Below are positions 12,799 to 26,600 of a stretch of 64,000 bases of DNA, piece by piece; positions within the stretch are counted from its first letter, which is position 1, and each line of letters begins with the position of its first letter. The notes below the pieces were generated by a model. That model worked only from the letters and a program-made list of their open reading frames with translations, did not search any database and had not been told where the DNA came from. Source of the stretch: Caprimulgus europaeus (Eukaryota; Chordata; Aves; Caprimulgiformes; Caprimulgidae); assembly GCA_907165065.1 (NCBI GenBank), contig OU015526.1:70145723-70209722 (forward strand), in the 5' to 3' direction. The translations under genes and the position numbers were made by a program.

Positions 12799-12838
<40 letters not shown>

Positions 12839-15800
12839 TGGATCTGAAATCTTAGCTCACCTAAACTGTCTGAAAAGCACAGTCATCATATTAGGACAGA
12901 ATAACACATCAGATGAGATGATTACTAATAAACCTTGCTTTGCTTTTTCCAGATGGACCGACAAAAGCCTTTCGTGCAAACTGTCCTCACCTATTTGCAA
13001 GGACTTTTTTAGAATTTTTGAAAACAGATATTTATTTTTCGGATAATTTTGGAGGTGGACAAAGACTTAAAAGACTTATTTTATAGTTTTTAATCTTCTC
13101 AAGGTTTATGTGGGAGTAACAACATGTTTTTGAAAATGGGTTATGTCACAAAAGATGCATTTAATGGCCTTTCTCTCTTGCAGTCTTTTTAGCAGTGGAT
13201 GGGGAAGTCAGTGTTCAGTACTTGATGGAGAAGAAAGTGTGGTTAATTTTTATTGCTATTCTTTATCCTTGGTGTGGAAATATGATGTAATGGGAGCTTT
13301 CTTTTGAAATCTTTGTTCTGCTATGCCTACACTCCTTTAAGTAAATTTGCATGTTTCAACAGTGTTCAGGGCTACAGAAAGAGGCAATTGGTCCTTTCTA
13401 CCTTCAATAACTGGAATAACCAACCTAAACCACTTTGTACACATAGATTTATACCACTCACCATATATTTTAGTATGATTAGAGCAGTCTTCCAGTCTAT
13501 TGCTTTTTGATAAACTGCAAATCCTGCTAAAACAAAGAACATACTATGTGATATTAATGGTTCAAGATAATAAGACAAAACAAGAAACCTGGCTTAATAC
13601 AAGAAAAGAGATAATTCAAGCTGCTTGGTGATTCTTGATTCAGAAAAATGCTAGCCTTTAATACTATCACTGTGAGGCAAAGAAGGTTTATGTGCTTGAA
13701 AACCTGCCTGCATTACTTTTCCCCTCACATATCAGCTCACTTAGTAATGATATTTATTTTCTCTACTAAAATGAGAAACATTTATTTTCTCTTATGGCTT
13801 TTACAACTGTAGTTTAGAAAAAAAATACCTACTAACCAAAAATAATCATTTCTATTAAAATCTGAATTCAAGTTCTTCTTTCATAGACTTAGAAAGCTAA
13901 CTCAGGGCTTCCAAACAATAATCTTTATATATTCATATCAGCATACTTTAGTGTATTAAAAATAATTTGTTTCCTCCTCAGAGTTAACTAAAGGAAAGCC
14001 TCACAATTAGCTGACTATTAAGAAACAATATAACAATATTCAATAAAAACTCAATTATACTGTATTTTTAGTTGCATTTTTACATATGTATTTTTTAATG
14101 AATTTTTGTTATTATTAAAGAAATACACCTAAAATAATAAGAAAAAAAAAGAGTTTGCATGGAATGGAAGAGACAGAAAACAATGGAAATAAGCAAAAAA
14201 GCATGTGTTATAGACTCTGTATATTCCTTACCTACTTTATTACATTAATGTATGTTGAAAAAGGAAAAGACAATGAGCAGGAAGCAATGGGTAGCAGCAG
14301 TGAGAATGGAAGTCAAATCCTATTCCTGCCTTGAATTTTAAAAGGAAAATGTAAACCTTAAATTGATTTAATAAAAAATTTGATAGATGCTGCTAAGTCA
14401 GAATCAACAATGAAATTAATACTGCTTATTCTAGACTTGACAGGTAATAGCTAGAGATCCTGAAATATAGCTTTGTGGTTATGCAAATCTTCTACTTTCA
14501 GATGCTTTTACCTACATAAAATATCAGGCCTGAAAACTGAACTCTTCCAAAAGGTATATTTTCCTTTCGGAGGCAAGGTATCAAAACAATATAAATCAAA
14601 TTCAGGAAGGAAAGGAGGAAAATAATCCTACTGTATTTATCTGAACCTGTTGAGAACTTATTGATTGCATTTTTAGTTTTCAATTACACATTGCAGGATT
14701 AAAGGTAGACAGTAATTTGCTCAAAAAGATATTCTATGTGGAGAAAGCTTCTCTTCAAATCTTATTTTACAGCTTAAGGAAAAATAAGGAAGAAAACAAG
14801 AAAAATGAATCTGTTACCACCACTATCAGACATACCCTGGACTAGATCTCTGGGTATATGTGAAAACACACCAACCAATGTGCAGAAACAAAATCTGCTG
14901 TAGGCTTCTAGTTGCCTGTGTCACTCATAACTGAAAGAGCATTTCTAGAGAAAAATTAGCAAGAGAGACAAAGTCCCCGTTAATGAAACATTGGTAGCAG
15001 AAAGACTGATGAAGAAATAGTAGATGGGCCAATTCCCAAAAAAAAGGATAAAAGCTAAAGTCCTAAAGGACTTGGATGCTTAGATGCAACATAGCATCTT
15101 AGGACAGGCCTGCATTATACTACACAGAGCTGGTCATGAATCAACTCTATCTTGATGAGTGAAACATCTCAGCACAGAAGTGTGTAGACAGGTTATCTCA
15201 GCTTCCAGATATAATGGGTTTGCTAGTACAACATTGTGACTGAACTAATGATCTCTGCTCATCATCAGGGCCAACTAGGATGCACAGCACACTACTTTTA
15301 CATATCTATGTTACTGTCACGTCTGAATCTCCAAACCTCTTTCTGAGACAGTTTGGGTATCCTTGGATATCCTAGTACAAACACCCTCTAAACACTTCAA
15401 AATTCTTGAAAAAACAGAGTTAAATGTTTTGTCCCATTACATAAAGCCTTGAAAATGTAGATACTTTCTCTTAATATTCACACTTTCCCTGTTGTCTCAG
15501 ATTGAACATTTCTATCTTTTCAGAAATTTCAAGTCTGCCTTTGAAGGAAGTCCTATAGAACTGAATTCAGGAGGAAAAAATGAAACTTTTTACTTAAACA
15601 AAACCAGCGTGATTTTGGTTAAGGTGTCAACCTTTCAATAAAACATTCTCATGGTAAGGTAGTTTCTACCAGCATGGGCTGCTCAGGAATAATATCCTGT
15701 TGTACTGTTGAGTTTATTTAAATAGAAATCAGGAAATTAAACTAATTAACTCAAACAACTAACATGCTTAAAAGTAAAACGGTGATTTAAAACTCCAAAA

Positions 15801-17703
15801 GTGTGAGATTTACTCTTGCCTTTTTGAAGTAGCATTTTGCATTTAAACTTAAAGAATTAAAAGGTGAGCATGTATTAATTTTCTCTTTTTTTCAGTTTAA
15901 CTTTTCCCCTTGTTTCATTTAGTAAGTCTGTCACAGATGTCTGAAACTGTTAATTTATTTATATATTTATTTTTATCTCCACCATGCAGAATAGTCATTT
16001 ACATAAATCAACTCACTTCTGTTTAAAACAATTCAGCAGCAAAATGTATTTCTAAAGGGAAAGAAACAATTTTAAATACTTCAAACAGACTGAAATGCTT
16101 CTTATAAAAAGGCAATGAACCTTCTGAAGCAGACACCAGGTTGCATCTCAGCAAAACTGAATCCACACTCTTAGCACATCATTCCATCATTCCTGATTTT
16201 TCTGGCTAATGTGAAACAAACAGTAGTCAGAGTAAAGATTTAGTTAGGGGAAAAAAAGAATCCCAAGTCCTATTTTGATAATCATGCTTAGAACTGCTTC
16301 ACAAATTAGTGTAGTAACTTGCCTGACAGCATGTAACACCCTATTGTATCCTATTGGCAGAAGATCAAAGCAGATATAAGAATAACGAAGACCAGAACAG
16401 CTCGAAGAAACAAACAAGTAGCATCAATTGCTTTTACTAATCCTTCCTCATAGAGGCAATGGATATGCTGTGCAACTATAGGCAATAAACTACTGACTTG
16501 CTTAGGGAAAGAAAAACAGCTGCAGAAAAGAACCTGCACACCTGAAGCAGGGAGCAGAAGGAATTTCGGAACCTACTCTAGAAAATCATCTTTGTTAATT
16601 TCTTTTAGCGTAAGAGGGTAGTAGGAAAAAAAAAAAAAAAATTATATGGCCCATTTCCTGAGAGACTTTGAGAATTCCTGGTAATTCTAGGTTGTTTCCT
16701 GAGTCTTAGTAAAATAAAGGAAATAGAGAGCACCTTTACTCTTTATTTCCTTCATACTATCATTAAACAATCTTAAATTACCATGCTTTCATTCAGAATT
16801 AAACAGTGTTCTACTTCTTACACACACATAGTGTACGGGAAAATCATGTATCTAACACAGAGTTCTTCATTTTCACACTATGGCTTAATACCTACTAGGG
16901 AGACATGACAATACATAATTTTTAAGAGCCAGAAGTCAAGTATATTTGATCCTCATTTTAATTATGTATTTAAAGACAGAAGTCTTTCTTCAAATTAGTT
17001 AGTAATATATATTAATTGAAAGCAGTATACATTAAACAAGTGTGAACTTACACACATACTAGAAACATCTCCAATTTCCATGTTTACTGACGAATAGTAG
17101 GTGTAGGAAAATTTAATCCTTTTCTCATACTTAAATATATAACTCCAATATCTCAGGTTGATTGCTGTATTCATGCTTCTCAACAGAACAGTGAGTCCAC
17201 TGTATCTGATCGCAAAACTACTCTGCAAAAAGAAAGAAAAAAAAAAAAATCTGCTTGCCTTTCACCCTCTATGGAACTGATTAAAAAGGAGGGTTTTATT
17301 GTTTTCTTTCAATTGGGGAATTTTAGTTCTGAATCAGAAAGTGAGAAAAGAGTTACTTACAGCGCACTATTTTACAATGCAACATGTGCCATGAAGGAGG
17401 GATGTTTGAAACCTCAGAGCAAAATTACACATTTTTTGTTTCATTATAGACTTAATGATAAACCAATTCTTCCAGGCGACCTTACTCACCGGGTGTCATT
17501 TAGTAAACGTCAGAGTTTCACAAGAGTTTCTCATCTATATTAAAAGGGACAAGTAAGGTAGTCTTCAAAATGATACTAGCATATATTTCTTGTGCTTTTT
17601 CATGGTTGTGTTTTTGGAAAGTTAACTTTTGGAAAAGTAGAAAAATGCACATACATTATCAATGTGCTAAGACTGTAAAGCTAACAAAGCAATAGTTCTA
17701 GTA
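12544..17703. other. Unique AT-rich non-coding sequence
   Basis: Apart from the T36 tract at 12802-12837 I see only AT-rich unique sequence with short open frames (at most 90 codons, 17271-17543). Poly-A and poly-T runs occur near 14143, 16627 and 17237. No gene signature is visible. Confidence 0.6.
12802..12837 (+). repeat. T36 homopolymer tract
   Basis: An uninterrupted run of 36 T, the longest homopolymer in the window, about 260 bp downstream of a CR1 tail. Avian CR1 does not end in poly-A, so this is not its tail. A retroposed-cDNA poly-A tail on the minus strand was considered, but no recognisable source sequence adjoins it. The length is prone to sequencing and assembly error. Confidence 0.9.
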
Positions 17704-18052
17704 TGACCTTATTAATGTTTATAAATATATGAAGGATGAGTGTCAGGAGGATGGAGCCAGGCTCTTCAAAGTGATGCCCAGTGGTAAGACAAGGGGTAAT
17801 GGGTGCAAGCTGGAACACGGGAGGTTCTGCTTAAACTTGAGAAGAAACTTCTTTACTGTGAGGATGACAGAGCACTGGAACAGGCTGCCCAGGGAGGTTG
17901 TGGAGTCTCCTTCTCTGGAGACATTCAAGACCCACCTGGACACTTTCCTGTGTGATCTCATCTAGGTGTTCCTGCTCTGGCAGGGGGGTTGGACTAGATG
18001 ATCTTTTGAGGTCTTTTCCAATCCCTAACATCCTGTGATTCTGTGATTCTGT
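17704..18052 (+). mobile_element. CR1 LINE 3' end, young subfamily (copy C)
   Basis: A short copy of about 350 bp that begins abruptly at tgaccttattaatg and carries the last 80 or so codons of ORF2 in one open frame ([14 protein letters not shown] to F-L-C-D-L-I). The 3' UTR and a tail with two TGATTCTG-type units follow. It has the ancestral-looking [12 protein letters not shown], unlike copies A and B. Its 5' end lies within a few bases of the equivalent point in copy D (51287). Confidence 0.94.
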
Positions 18053-18208
18053 ATGAAAATTGATAAATACAGATTAAAACTGGAAAACAGCATCTGAGTT
18101 TTGCTTTGAGAAATTATTAGTAAAGCTAAAAATGACAATGAAAAATCCTATCCTTTTCTATTGGATTTTAACAATTCCATCTCATTACAAAACCAGGAGA
18201 GTATGCAT

Positions 18209-18277
18209 ATTTTATTTTATTTTATTTTATTTTATTTTATTTTATTTTATTTTATTTTATTTTATTTTATTTTATTT
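18209..18277 (+). repeat. (TTTTA)n microsatellite
   Basis: Nearly 14 perfect copies of the pentamer attttat/tttta in a row. It lies about 150 bp downstream of CR1 copy C but is not part of the CR1 tail. The purity suggests it is young and length-polymorphic. The repeating F-I-L-F-Y frame it creates (18132-18335) is an artefact of the repeat. Confidence 0.97.
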
Positions 18278-21200
18278 AAAAAAAGAAAATTTAAGGAACA
18301 GATGGAGTAGGGAAAGTATGAGACTGGAATCATAAGGCAAACAGAAACACAGGAAGGGAGCAGAAAGCAGAGGCACAATGAGGTCAAGAGTATCAGGAGA
18401 CAAGAGATGCTAAAGGAGATTTAACACAGATAGCAAATGTCCAAACCAGATTTTGGAATTTCACAGGGTAACAAGAGTCACATCATACTTATGTTACCTA
18501 AGAAATAGATTTTGGTCTCAGTGAAAAAAACATGCTTCTTATTTCCTGAGATATTAAGAAATGCATACAAAAGAGAATAAATTATTGACACTATTTTACC
18601 TTACACAAAGACTTCCGTGCTGTTAACTGTTGAGAACATTAGTGCAGTCAAGTGCTACTTAGAAACTTGGACTTTATCCCACAAAGTTGCCACTTAATAT
18701 TGGGTCAGTATATGAATTGAAGTTATTGTAAGTATGCATTAATTTGTTTTTCAGGGTGCTTACTCTTGAGAGGTAAGGATACGGTCAAACCGACTATTCC
18801 CAGTTACAAAGGAAGACAAAGAGGGCAGTTCTTGAAGCATGAAAAATCACTTACTCCAGTCAAGTTTGTTCTCTGACTCACCAACTCTTCTAGCCAAAAT
18901 TTTCAATCTAAATTCTCAGTGTCTTACTTCTACACCTCTAAAACGAAGCAAACATTCACTTGCTTAGAAATTCTCCCCTGGAGTGGCTTGCTTGTTGTTC
19001 CCTAGTGGCAAGTGTCATTTTGTCAATCTTGAAACGTGTCGAAGCAGGTGAAATAGATGCCATTCCTTTAGACAGGTGTGCTTATGTGTGCACCCAGCCC
19101 TGCAGGTGAGGCCCAACTGACAACATGCCAGGCTCCCCACTGAGTTCCTCCCTTCCTAACAAAACCACCTGATCCCCCAGAGGGTGGGATCCATGAGCCA
19201 TACAAAGCTGTAGCTTCTGACTTTAAAACCAGCATCACCCTTTACATCTGCAGGATGATAATGACAATAATGTGAATATCTGCACATACAGTTACGTTCT
19301 GTGCATGGACTCTGAAAGTCAAAAGTAGAGAGGGATAATCTAATTAAAGAATATAACATATATGGAAAGGCCAATCAAGACTGCATGGAAAATCTTTACA
19401 CCAGCATTTCCTACATTTTAAATGAGTAACTTTGCTTTATTAATAACATTCTCATAATATTTTTCCCCAAATGTATATCTCTGTATATTACATGTATACA
19501 TAGAATTTATTCTACTTAATAAAAAAGACTCTGCTATTACATATGAAATGGAATACTTCCTGCTATAATACCAATACACTGACAGTAAGTTAAAAAAAAA
19601 AATCCAGGCAAGCAATGAAAACTAGAAGAGTGAATTACAATTGTGTTGGGCTAAAGAAATCCTTCAAAAAGAAAAGAAAAAAAAGAGATGCAGCATGACA
19701 AAAATCAAACCGCTACTGAAACTAACGTCCAGCAAAAAGAGCAAAGCATAAGACACATCAAAAAAATCACATTTTTCAATAGCACGCCAGTCTTTAGGAT
19801 CAGTGAAAACTATTTAATTGACAGGTAATTTGATATTCTGGAGGCGAGCTACCTTTAAAATCACCATCCATCACTGAATGGAATGCTAAATCTCAATGGA
19901 TGAAACAGATTAAAAACTGAATCTGATGTACCTAGCTCTCCAATTACCAAGCTAAGTGTTCCAGCAATGGGTACAGGCAGAGATGTGATAAGATTCTGTG
20001 TGAGACTGGTAACATTATCTTGGGCATTTTAGCTCAAATAGAGGAATAAATGAAGCAACATCCTTAAAAAAAAACAGTACGTGTAACAGAAGGTTTAATA
20101 GGATTTTTAGCAGAACTAAATGTATACTGAGTTGCTAAAATATGTATCAATGTTAGAAGATAAATATACAATACTCTCATATACCTAGAGTTAAAAAAAA
20201 CAAAGAGCATTGAAGTCGTCTGTTACACTCTTTTCTTTTTGTATTTACAAGAAATCCTTATATCTTTGGTGGCAAGGGATTGAATATGTATACCATTTCC
20301 CTTGATAGATGAATCCATTAACATCTGTTTAGAACCAGTTGCCAGTGGAAATGTCTGCATTAGTGAAGAGCCTCCCATAAAAAGCAATTTTTATGTAAGA
20401 AAAACTTCTTACAGCTGACCAGGTGTTATCTCTAATGAACCAAAATATTTCCTAAACTAAAGCTCTATAGAAACCAAACATTATAGGAATTCCACTGAGT
20501 TAATTTCATGAAGTTAATGAATCAAGAGTCTTTTTTATTTATTACTTAAACTGAAACATTATTTCAATAGGAAATACTGCTTTTCCTATTGAAACTTTCA
20601 CATAAGGCTACATCATCTATGTTAATTTTTGAAAGAATGAGTTTTTCTTCATAAACACATAAAAAAGCATAATTCAAGCCAATATCAAATGCCTAAATCC
20701 TGTGAAGGTTAGTGAGCGATCAGTTCTGTCTGAAATTTTTATCTCATTTAGCAAAAGTACTGTAAGATTTAGCAGATCTCTTTCACAGCCACTATCTGCT
20801 CCAACTCTCTCTTACCTTTCACAAAATCTGCAATTTTCACATGTTTCATATCAGCTATCAGTACACCAAGCACACTAGCCACTGTTGAAATTACTTCATT
20901 TAACAGAAACCACAGGAACAGAATGACTATTTCTTTCAGGGAAACAAATACCCATCAGTTACTTGCTGTGCTACATTGAGGGAAAAAGTAGACAAGTAAG
21001 GAGATGTCTATTTTCTGCTTCCAGGCTCAAGGCTGCCAAAGAAATATGATCAGGACCTTGGTTTTACTTTCAGTTATGGTTTAATCTCCCTACAGCAAAG
21101 TCAGTATAGACTGGCTTTTATTTTTAGATGTTGGGAACTATTGTTAAGGATTCTTATAAAGCAATGACCAGTGGCTGTTTTTAAGAAAGAATACTAGTCT

Positions 21201-22519
21201 GGTTTTGTTTATTTGGGGGGTTTTGTTTGGTTGGGGTTTTTTTGTGGATTTTTTTATTTCTCAAGACAAAGTAACAAATCTAATCTTCACAGAATCATCA
21301 TAATACTCTTCCCTTCCCTCTCCCTCCCCACCTGGACACAGAGAGTGCTTGCATCAGTAATTAAAAGTGTCAGCACCCAGGTGGTATGGAAGGCTTTTGG
21401 TACCAGGCCACTTCTTCAACACGTGGACAATAACATTAATCAGGAAGCAATCCGGGCTTCCACCAGAGAAGAATCATGACCTGCCCTGTTTGAATTAGTG
21501 CTGGATACTTCCCAGATGAGTTGCTACAGCTGAAGTCTAATTAAATTATATCCCTTGCATCTTGACTGCGCTCCTGTGAGTCTAGGACAACGAATGAGAA
21601 CATATCTTTTAGGGATAGATCTTTCAAAAAAAAAAAAAAAAAAGGTTAAAAGCCTCCTTTTAAATTAACTATCAGTCAGAGTGCAAAGATTTCAGTTGAA
21701 GCTGTTGTGATTTGTCTGTTCAAAATGAACCTCTCCAAGGAGATATACTCATAACAGCTGGCTCTGTCGAAATTTCCTATTAAGCTGCCACTAAAGAAAG
21801 AAACAACTTCAGAAGAAGCAGCTTTTAGTTCTAGCATCCAGCTTGGGGAAGTTAGCAAAGAACTGCTGAAGGTCAATGCTACTAGAAACTTTCATAAAAA
21901 TGCCAAAAAGTGGTGTTAAAGGAGACATCACCCATTAGTGTCTTTACAAACCACAAAGAAATCCAGCTTTATTTAAGAAGGGTCCTTCTAAGAGCCTTCC
22001 AGGCTACTTAGTTGAACAGCAAGACAAAAGAAGGTTTCAGGGTTCAGAAGCAAAACTAGGATACAATTATTCAGAGAATGAGAAAATATTAGACTGTGAA
22101 GGAACAGGTGAAGCTATACCATAGCTAAAATGAATTTCCACACTTCATCTATGCTTACATGGTTTGTCCCAGAAAAGCCTCATGCTTGTGCACCTCCGTT
22201 TTGCTCAAAGTACAGCTGAACACGGACTACAAACTGCCATTGCTCCCCACAAGAGGTAAGCCTTTCTGCAAAGAATCACAGGCCACATTGCCCATCTGGT
22301 ATCAATTATAAAACACTACGAGAAGCACAGAGAGCATATGAGGTAGACACCAGCCAAGGCAAAACACTAGACTTGTCCAGCCTGCATGAAGCATGTCCTC
22401 AAGTCTGCTTTCCATCATAGGTCATTCATTCCCTGTCTGTTTCAGCTGAGCTGCCACATAACTGACCTAAAAATTAACAAACTATATAGGCTTGCAAAGA
22501 CATCAGCATAATGTAGCTC

Positions 22520-23270
22520 CTAACTAGAAAGCCATTAGTATGTGACATTCAGCAGCAAGAAAAGCTGTTCTCTTACAGAAAGGGCTAATAGGAGTGCTAG
22601 GACATGGACAATGGGACTGAGTGGGTGTGGAAGCCACAGGAAGAGCAGACCTTGGAGAAGGGCTGTCAAAGTTGCAGGAGCTAACAGCACCCACATTAGC
22701 TGGTCTGTAAGTTCCAAGCACTGCACACACCTCAAGTGCTGCTTCTCCAGACATCCAGGAGGGAGGCAGCAATGAACCTGATGACTCCCAGCCTCATCCC
22801 AGTGTGCTCCAATGCAGAACAGGGAGGATCTCCTAGACCCATATGCACTACCAGCTTGGGAAACCCCAGGATAGTAGGCAGGGCTTGGCACTAGGATCTT
22901 CATGCTCCCCGACATCAAATGAACAGATCTGGACTGGACAGGCTGCCTGGGTCTGATGAGCATCTGGGCACCTGACTTCCAGACAGAGCATGTGGAGACA
23001 TGCATCATAATGCTCAGGAGTATGTGGTTGAGGATCAATGAGTCACATCAGTTTGGTTTTAAAAAGGAATCCCATTCCCCTCAGGTAAAGTCTTTCACTA
23101 AGATTTGCTATGTTTTTGCTGATGCCGCAACATTAGGTGTTATGTTGGAGCCACAAACCTTTTCCACAGGCAGTTTTGAGCTGACCACCCTTATAAAGAG
23201 GGGACTAACATGGGACCAGCTGAGAACTGGCATCCACAAAAGGTGTGGTCTCCTGGACAGTCCTGATCTC
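22520..23270. other. GC-richer unique block, identity unknown
   Basis: This block is visibly richer in G and C than its flanks and carries overlapping open frames on both strands. The longest is 167 codons on the minus strand (22535-23038), with a leucine-rich C-terminal half (A-P-A-T-L-T-A-L-L-Q-G-L-L). I recognise neither a protein family nor a repeat. It could be a decayed repeat, a non-coding exon, a regulatory block or chance. Frames open on both strands argue for composition rather than coding. Confidence 0.3.
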
Positions 23271-23615
23271 TGATAACTGCCTTTTGAGTACAGTATCATT
23301 ATTTGTATTGTAACACAGAAGTATACATGCACTATAATTAATATTTTAGCTAGACAGATGAGGGGAGAAAAGCTCACATTTTTAAAATTTGCCACAAGAA
23401 ACTGCAGCCTGTCTGGAGGGTTTGTGGTACACTGCACCATGGTGTTCCCTTCACAGCTGTCACAGCAACATGTCTCACAGAAATGTCTGTCTGTAGCACA
23501 AGTCGCCCATCTTGAGGAAATCTGAAAGGAGGATGCTGAGATGATAACTTAGCAACAATAAAGCTTAAGATATTTGCTGTGGGAAAGTATTCCTTGGGCT
23601 GACAAAAGAATAGGT

Positions 23616-23675
23616 CAAAGGGTTGTACTTAGATCAAAGTAGATCAACCCTGGCAAAGGGTTGTACTTAGATCAA
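23616..23675 (+). repeat. 22-bp direct repeat with 16-bp spacer
   Basis: The 22-mer beginning caaagggttgtacttag occurs at 23616-23637 and 23654-23675. The spacer itself contains a further agatcaa echo. The two copies are identical, so the duplication is recent relative to the surrounding sequence. No function is evident. Confidence 0.75.
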
Positions 23676-26600
23676 TTCTGATGTTCCCCAGACCATACAT
23701 GTTACAGGTTCATGACTGAAATTAAGTTTGTCTGAAGCTGTACACAGGCACAGAGCACTCAGGAAGCCCTGGACTGGCAAGTTTTTTTTCTTGGAAAGTG
23801 CTGTAAATGAAAGCACATTGTAGAAGACAAACACTACCTCATCAGAGGTCTGACCTTCAGAATAAGCAAAACTACTTCCTTTACATGGTTTTAAAAAGAT
23901 ACCATTTTGAATTGTTGATTGAGAAATATTTGGTTTGAGTGAAATAAAATAAAATAATCTTGAATTATTGTCATTTAATCATTTCCAACCTTTCATTAAA
24001 TGGTTTCTAAAGTATTTGATTTCTAAGCCAAGAGATGTATAAAGTTAAAACTTTAAAGCTTTGGTTCTTCAGTTTCAGGCCTTCAGGGAGCCTTTGCAGT
24101 TACTCTTTCCCCAGAAGTATTGCTGCTCAGTCCACATTTTTAGTCCACAGAACAGAGAGAAAATTGTCTTTTAATAAGACAATTTATAAGTCTGTCCTTC
24201 CACTTTTTGTAAGTTCTAGTCATAGCTCCTTGTAACCTTGCTCTTCCTTATTAGTGTTTGTGTACCTACATGTATTCCTAACTTGTTTTGTTATATTTAA
24301 TCTACTTGTATTTGACATTTTACTGTAGAAAGTGTTAAAAAACTAATTAAAAAGGTACTAAGAATTCATTGTTGTAGTCTGGAAAACAGTAATGCAATCT
24401 CTGTTTAGAGTGCACATCCTTAATAGCAGCAGTTTCAGCATCAACAGATTCTTTGAAGTATCTACAATGTCATGGCAACCTGATATTTTTATTGCATATA
24501 AATTCAATTATTTAATAGCTTTGTATATAGTGTACTATCTGCAAAACCCTATTAATTATTTTATTAAACAAACAAAAAAAAATCCATTGCCTACACACAT
24601 ACATTTCCAAAATAATTCTTAATTCTGCATTACTGTTTATAATTAATAGAGCAATTCTCTTTTTAGGCCTTGATTTAACTTTCTAACTTTTTTTGGTAAA
24701 CAATCTAAATCTGAACTTTAAGAACAAGCTTATCCATATTATTTGGGAGGGGTGGGAAGAGACAGAATTGAATATTTGTGTTCTGGTTACTGAATTTTCC
24801 AATCACATCAATATTTGCAAAGGAAATGCGCTTATAGTAATGGAACTCCTGTAATATAATTCACTATGTTGCAGATGGCAATGTCGCCTGTATAATCAGT
24901 GAATCAAGCACAGAACTGTTCCCATGTTTTCATCATATTACAAAGGCATCAGAACATAGTAAAGATAATTATGTTTCTGGATTAAATTAAATGTTTTGCT
25001 AAAGTTCATGCACTGTTTCTCTGTATTCTTTAGGAATATAATCTGTGACTAAACTCTATTCTCTAGATTAATCACTTTACCAGTCTTTACTCTTTTTGCC
25101 TCAGAGCAAGCCTCTGCACTCCCAAAGATTAGGCCTCCTATGTTGCATGAACATTCCCACAGTCTTCTCTGAAGTTGATTCTTCTTATTTTCCTTCACTC
25201 TACAGAAAACATGTACTGATATGAATGATTTTGGTGTTTGAATACACAAATTTGTGTTAAACTACTAGAAAAAAACCAGGCTGAACTAGGCACGCACAGG
25301 AAAGCAGGTAATCTAATCTAACCTTTCCAAAATGATACACGTATATATGAAGCTGCAAATGCAATGAGGAACTTGGGCTAGGGAAAGCTTCTTCTGAGGA
25401 ATATCTTGGTCAAATGGCATTCACTCACTTTGACAATAATTCTAGACCAGAATCAAACTAGCATGGAAAGAACTTAAGGAAAGAAACCTGAAATTCATCA
25501 CAATAACTAAAAATATTGCTTATAGATAAGATGCCACCTAACCAACATTGCCACTGTTAAAGAATCTTTTGAAACAGCTCTTAGGATGAAAAAAAACAAC
25601 ACACTTTCTTGTGCATGCCTATTTCAATACATTTCTTTTCACATCAGTTTAATATAAATTGATTTTTAGATCCAAACTCCATCAATAACATTTTCAACAT
25701 CATTTCCCAAAAGGGCAATGTATATGCTATATGCAAGTTAAGAACAACACTGAGGTATTAAAGAAAATGTAATTTCAAGTTCAGTCCCAAGGTATATACA
25801 AAACAAGCAAGACGCTTCTTTCTCACGTGTAGAAACTCCATGTAATTAAAGGTTACTGACCTATGTTTAACAAGAGAAAGTGGGACAGTATGCTTCAGAA
25901 AACATAGTTATTAAAAAGCAGTTTTTATGAAGAACTCCTTCAGCTGTCTGTCATCTTCTGGATTTTGGCATCAGATAATGAACAGAAGTCTGCTTCCTCT
26001 ATGCATGGAAAATATTACTGATGTAATACTCATCTAAATAATATGATTCACTGTAACTCAGTATTATAATTTTGTCATTTGGATAGACACGAGAACACAA
26101 TATGTGGTGATTAATTCTCATACAGGTATTGTTGTTACTACATTATACATTTTAATACTTATTTATCCTAAATAATTCTAAAATGTTTTGTTCAAAAAAT
26201 TTGCACCCTTCACCCCTTTTACATGAATCTCTCTTGTTTTGACAAATCATCATTTTATATACAAACTGTGTTAGGAACAATAAGTACTAAGTCAAGTGTG
26301 GTAGTTAAAATTATCCTATATTTTTAATGGATTGGGAAAGATTAAAATATATTTTCAAGTGTGAATTTGAGGGGAAAAGAAAAAAGTTTTAAAAAGGTTT
26401 TATTGCCTTTTTTAATTATCCAAAATGCTTTAACTAATAGAAGTATCTCCTAGAAAATCAGTGCTTTTCAAGCAACCAGCAGGTTTAAAAAACTTCAAAG
26501 GAGATTACTGTCTCCCTTCTGTATACCACATCACCTCCTACCGTTAGCACTTTCTTTCATATCATTAACTAAAGTGTTATTAAAAAGCCATATCTGCATG

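Noticed and set aside
12544-12837. CR1 at 12022-12543 extended to the T36 tract as its poly-A tail
   Set aside because: Avian CR1 ends in short octamer-like repeats, which are present at 12525-12543. The T tract lies 260 bp away and would be of the wrong base for a plus-strand tail.
18132-18335. Repetitive F-I-L-F-Y protein
   Set aside because: It is the translation of the (TTTTA)n microsatellite.
22535-23038. 167-codon minus-strand open frame as a gene
   Set aside because: No recognisable domain, frames open on the opposite strand over the same block, and no splice or promoter context. Kept only as an unexplained GC-richer block.
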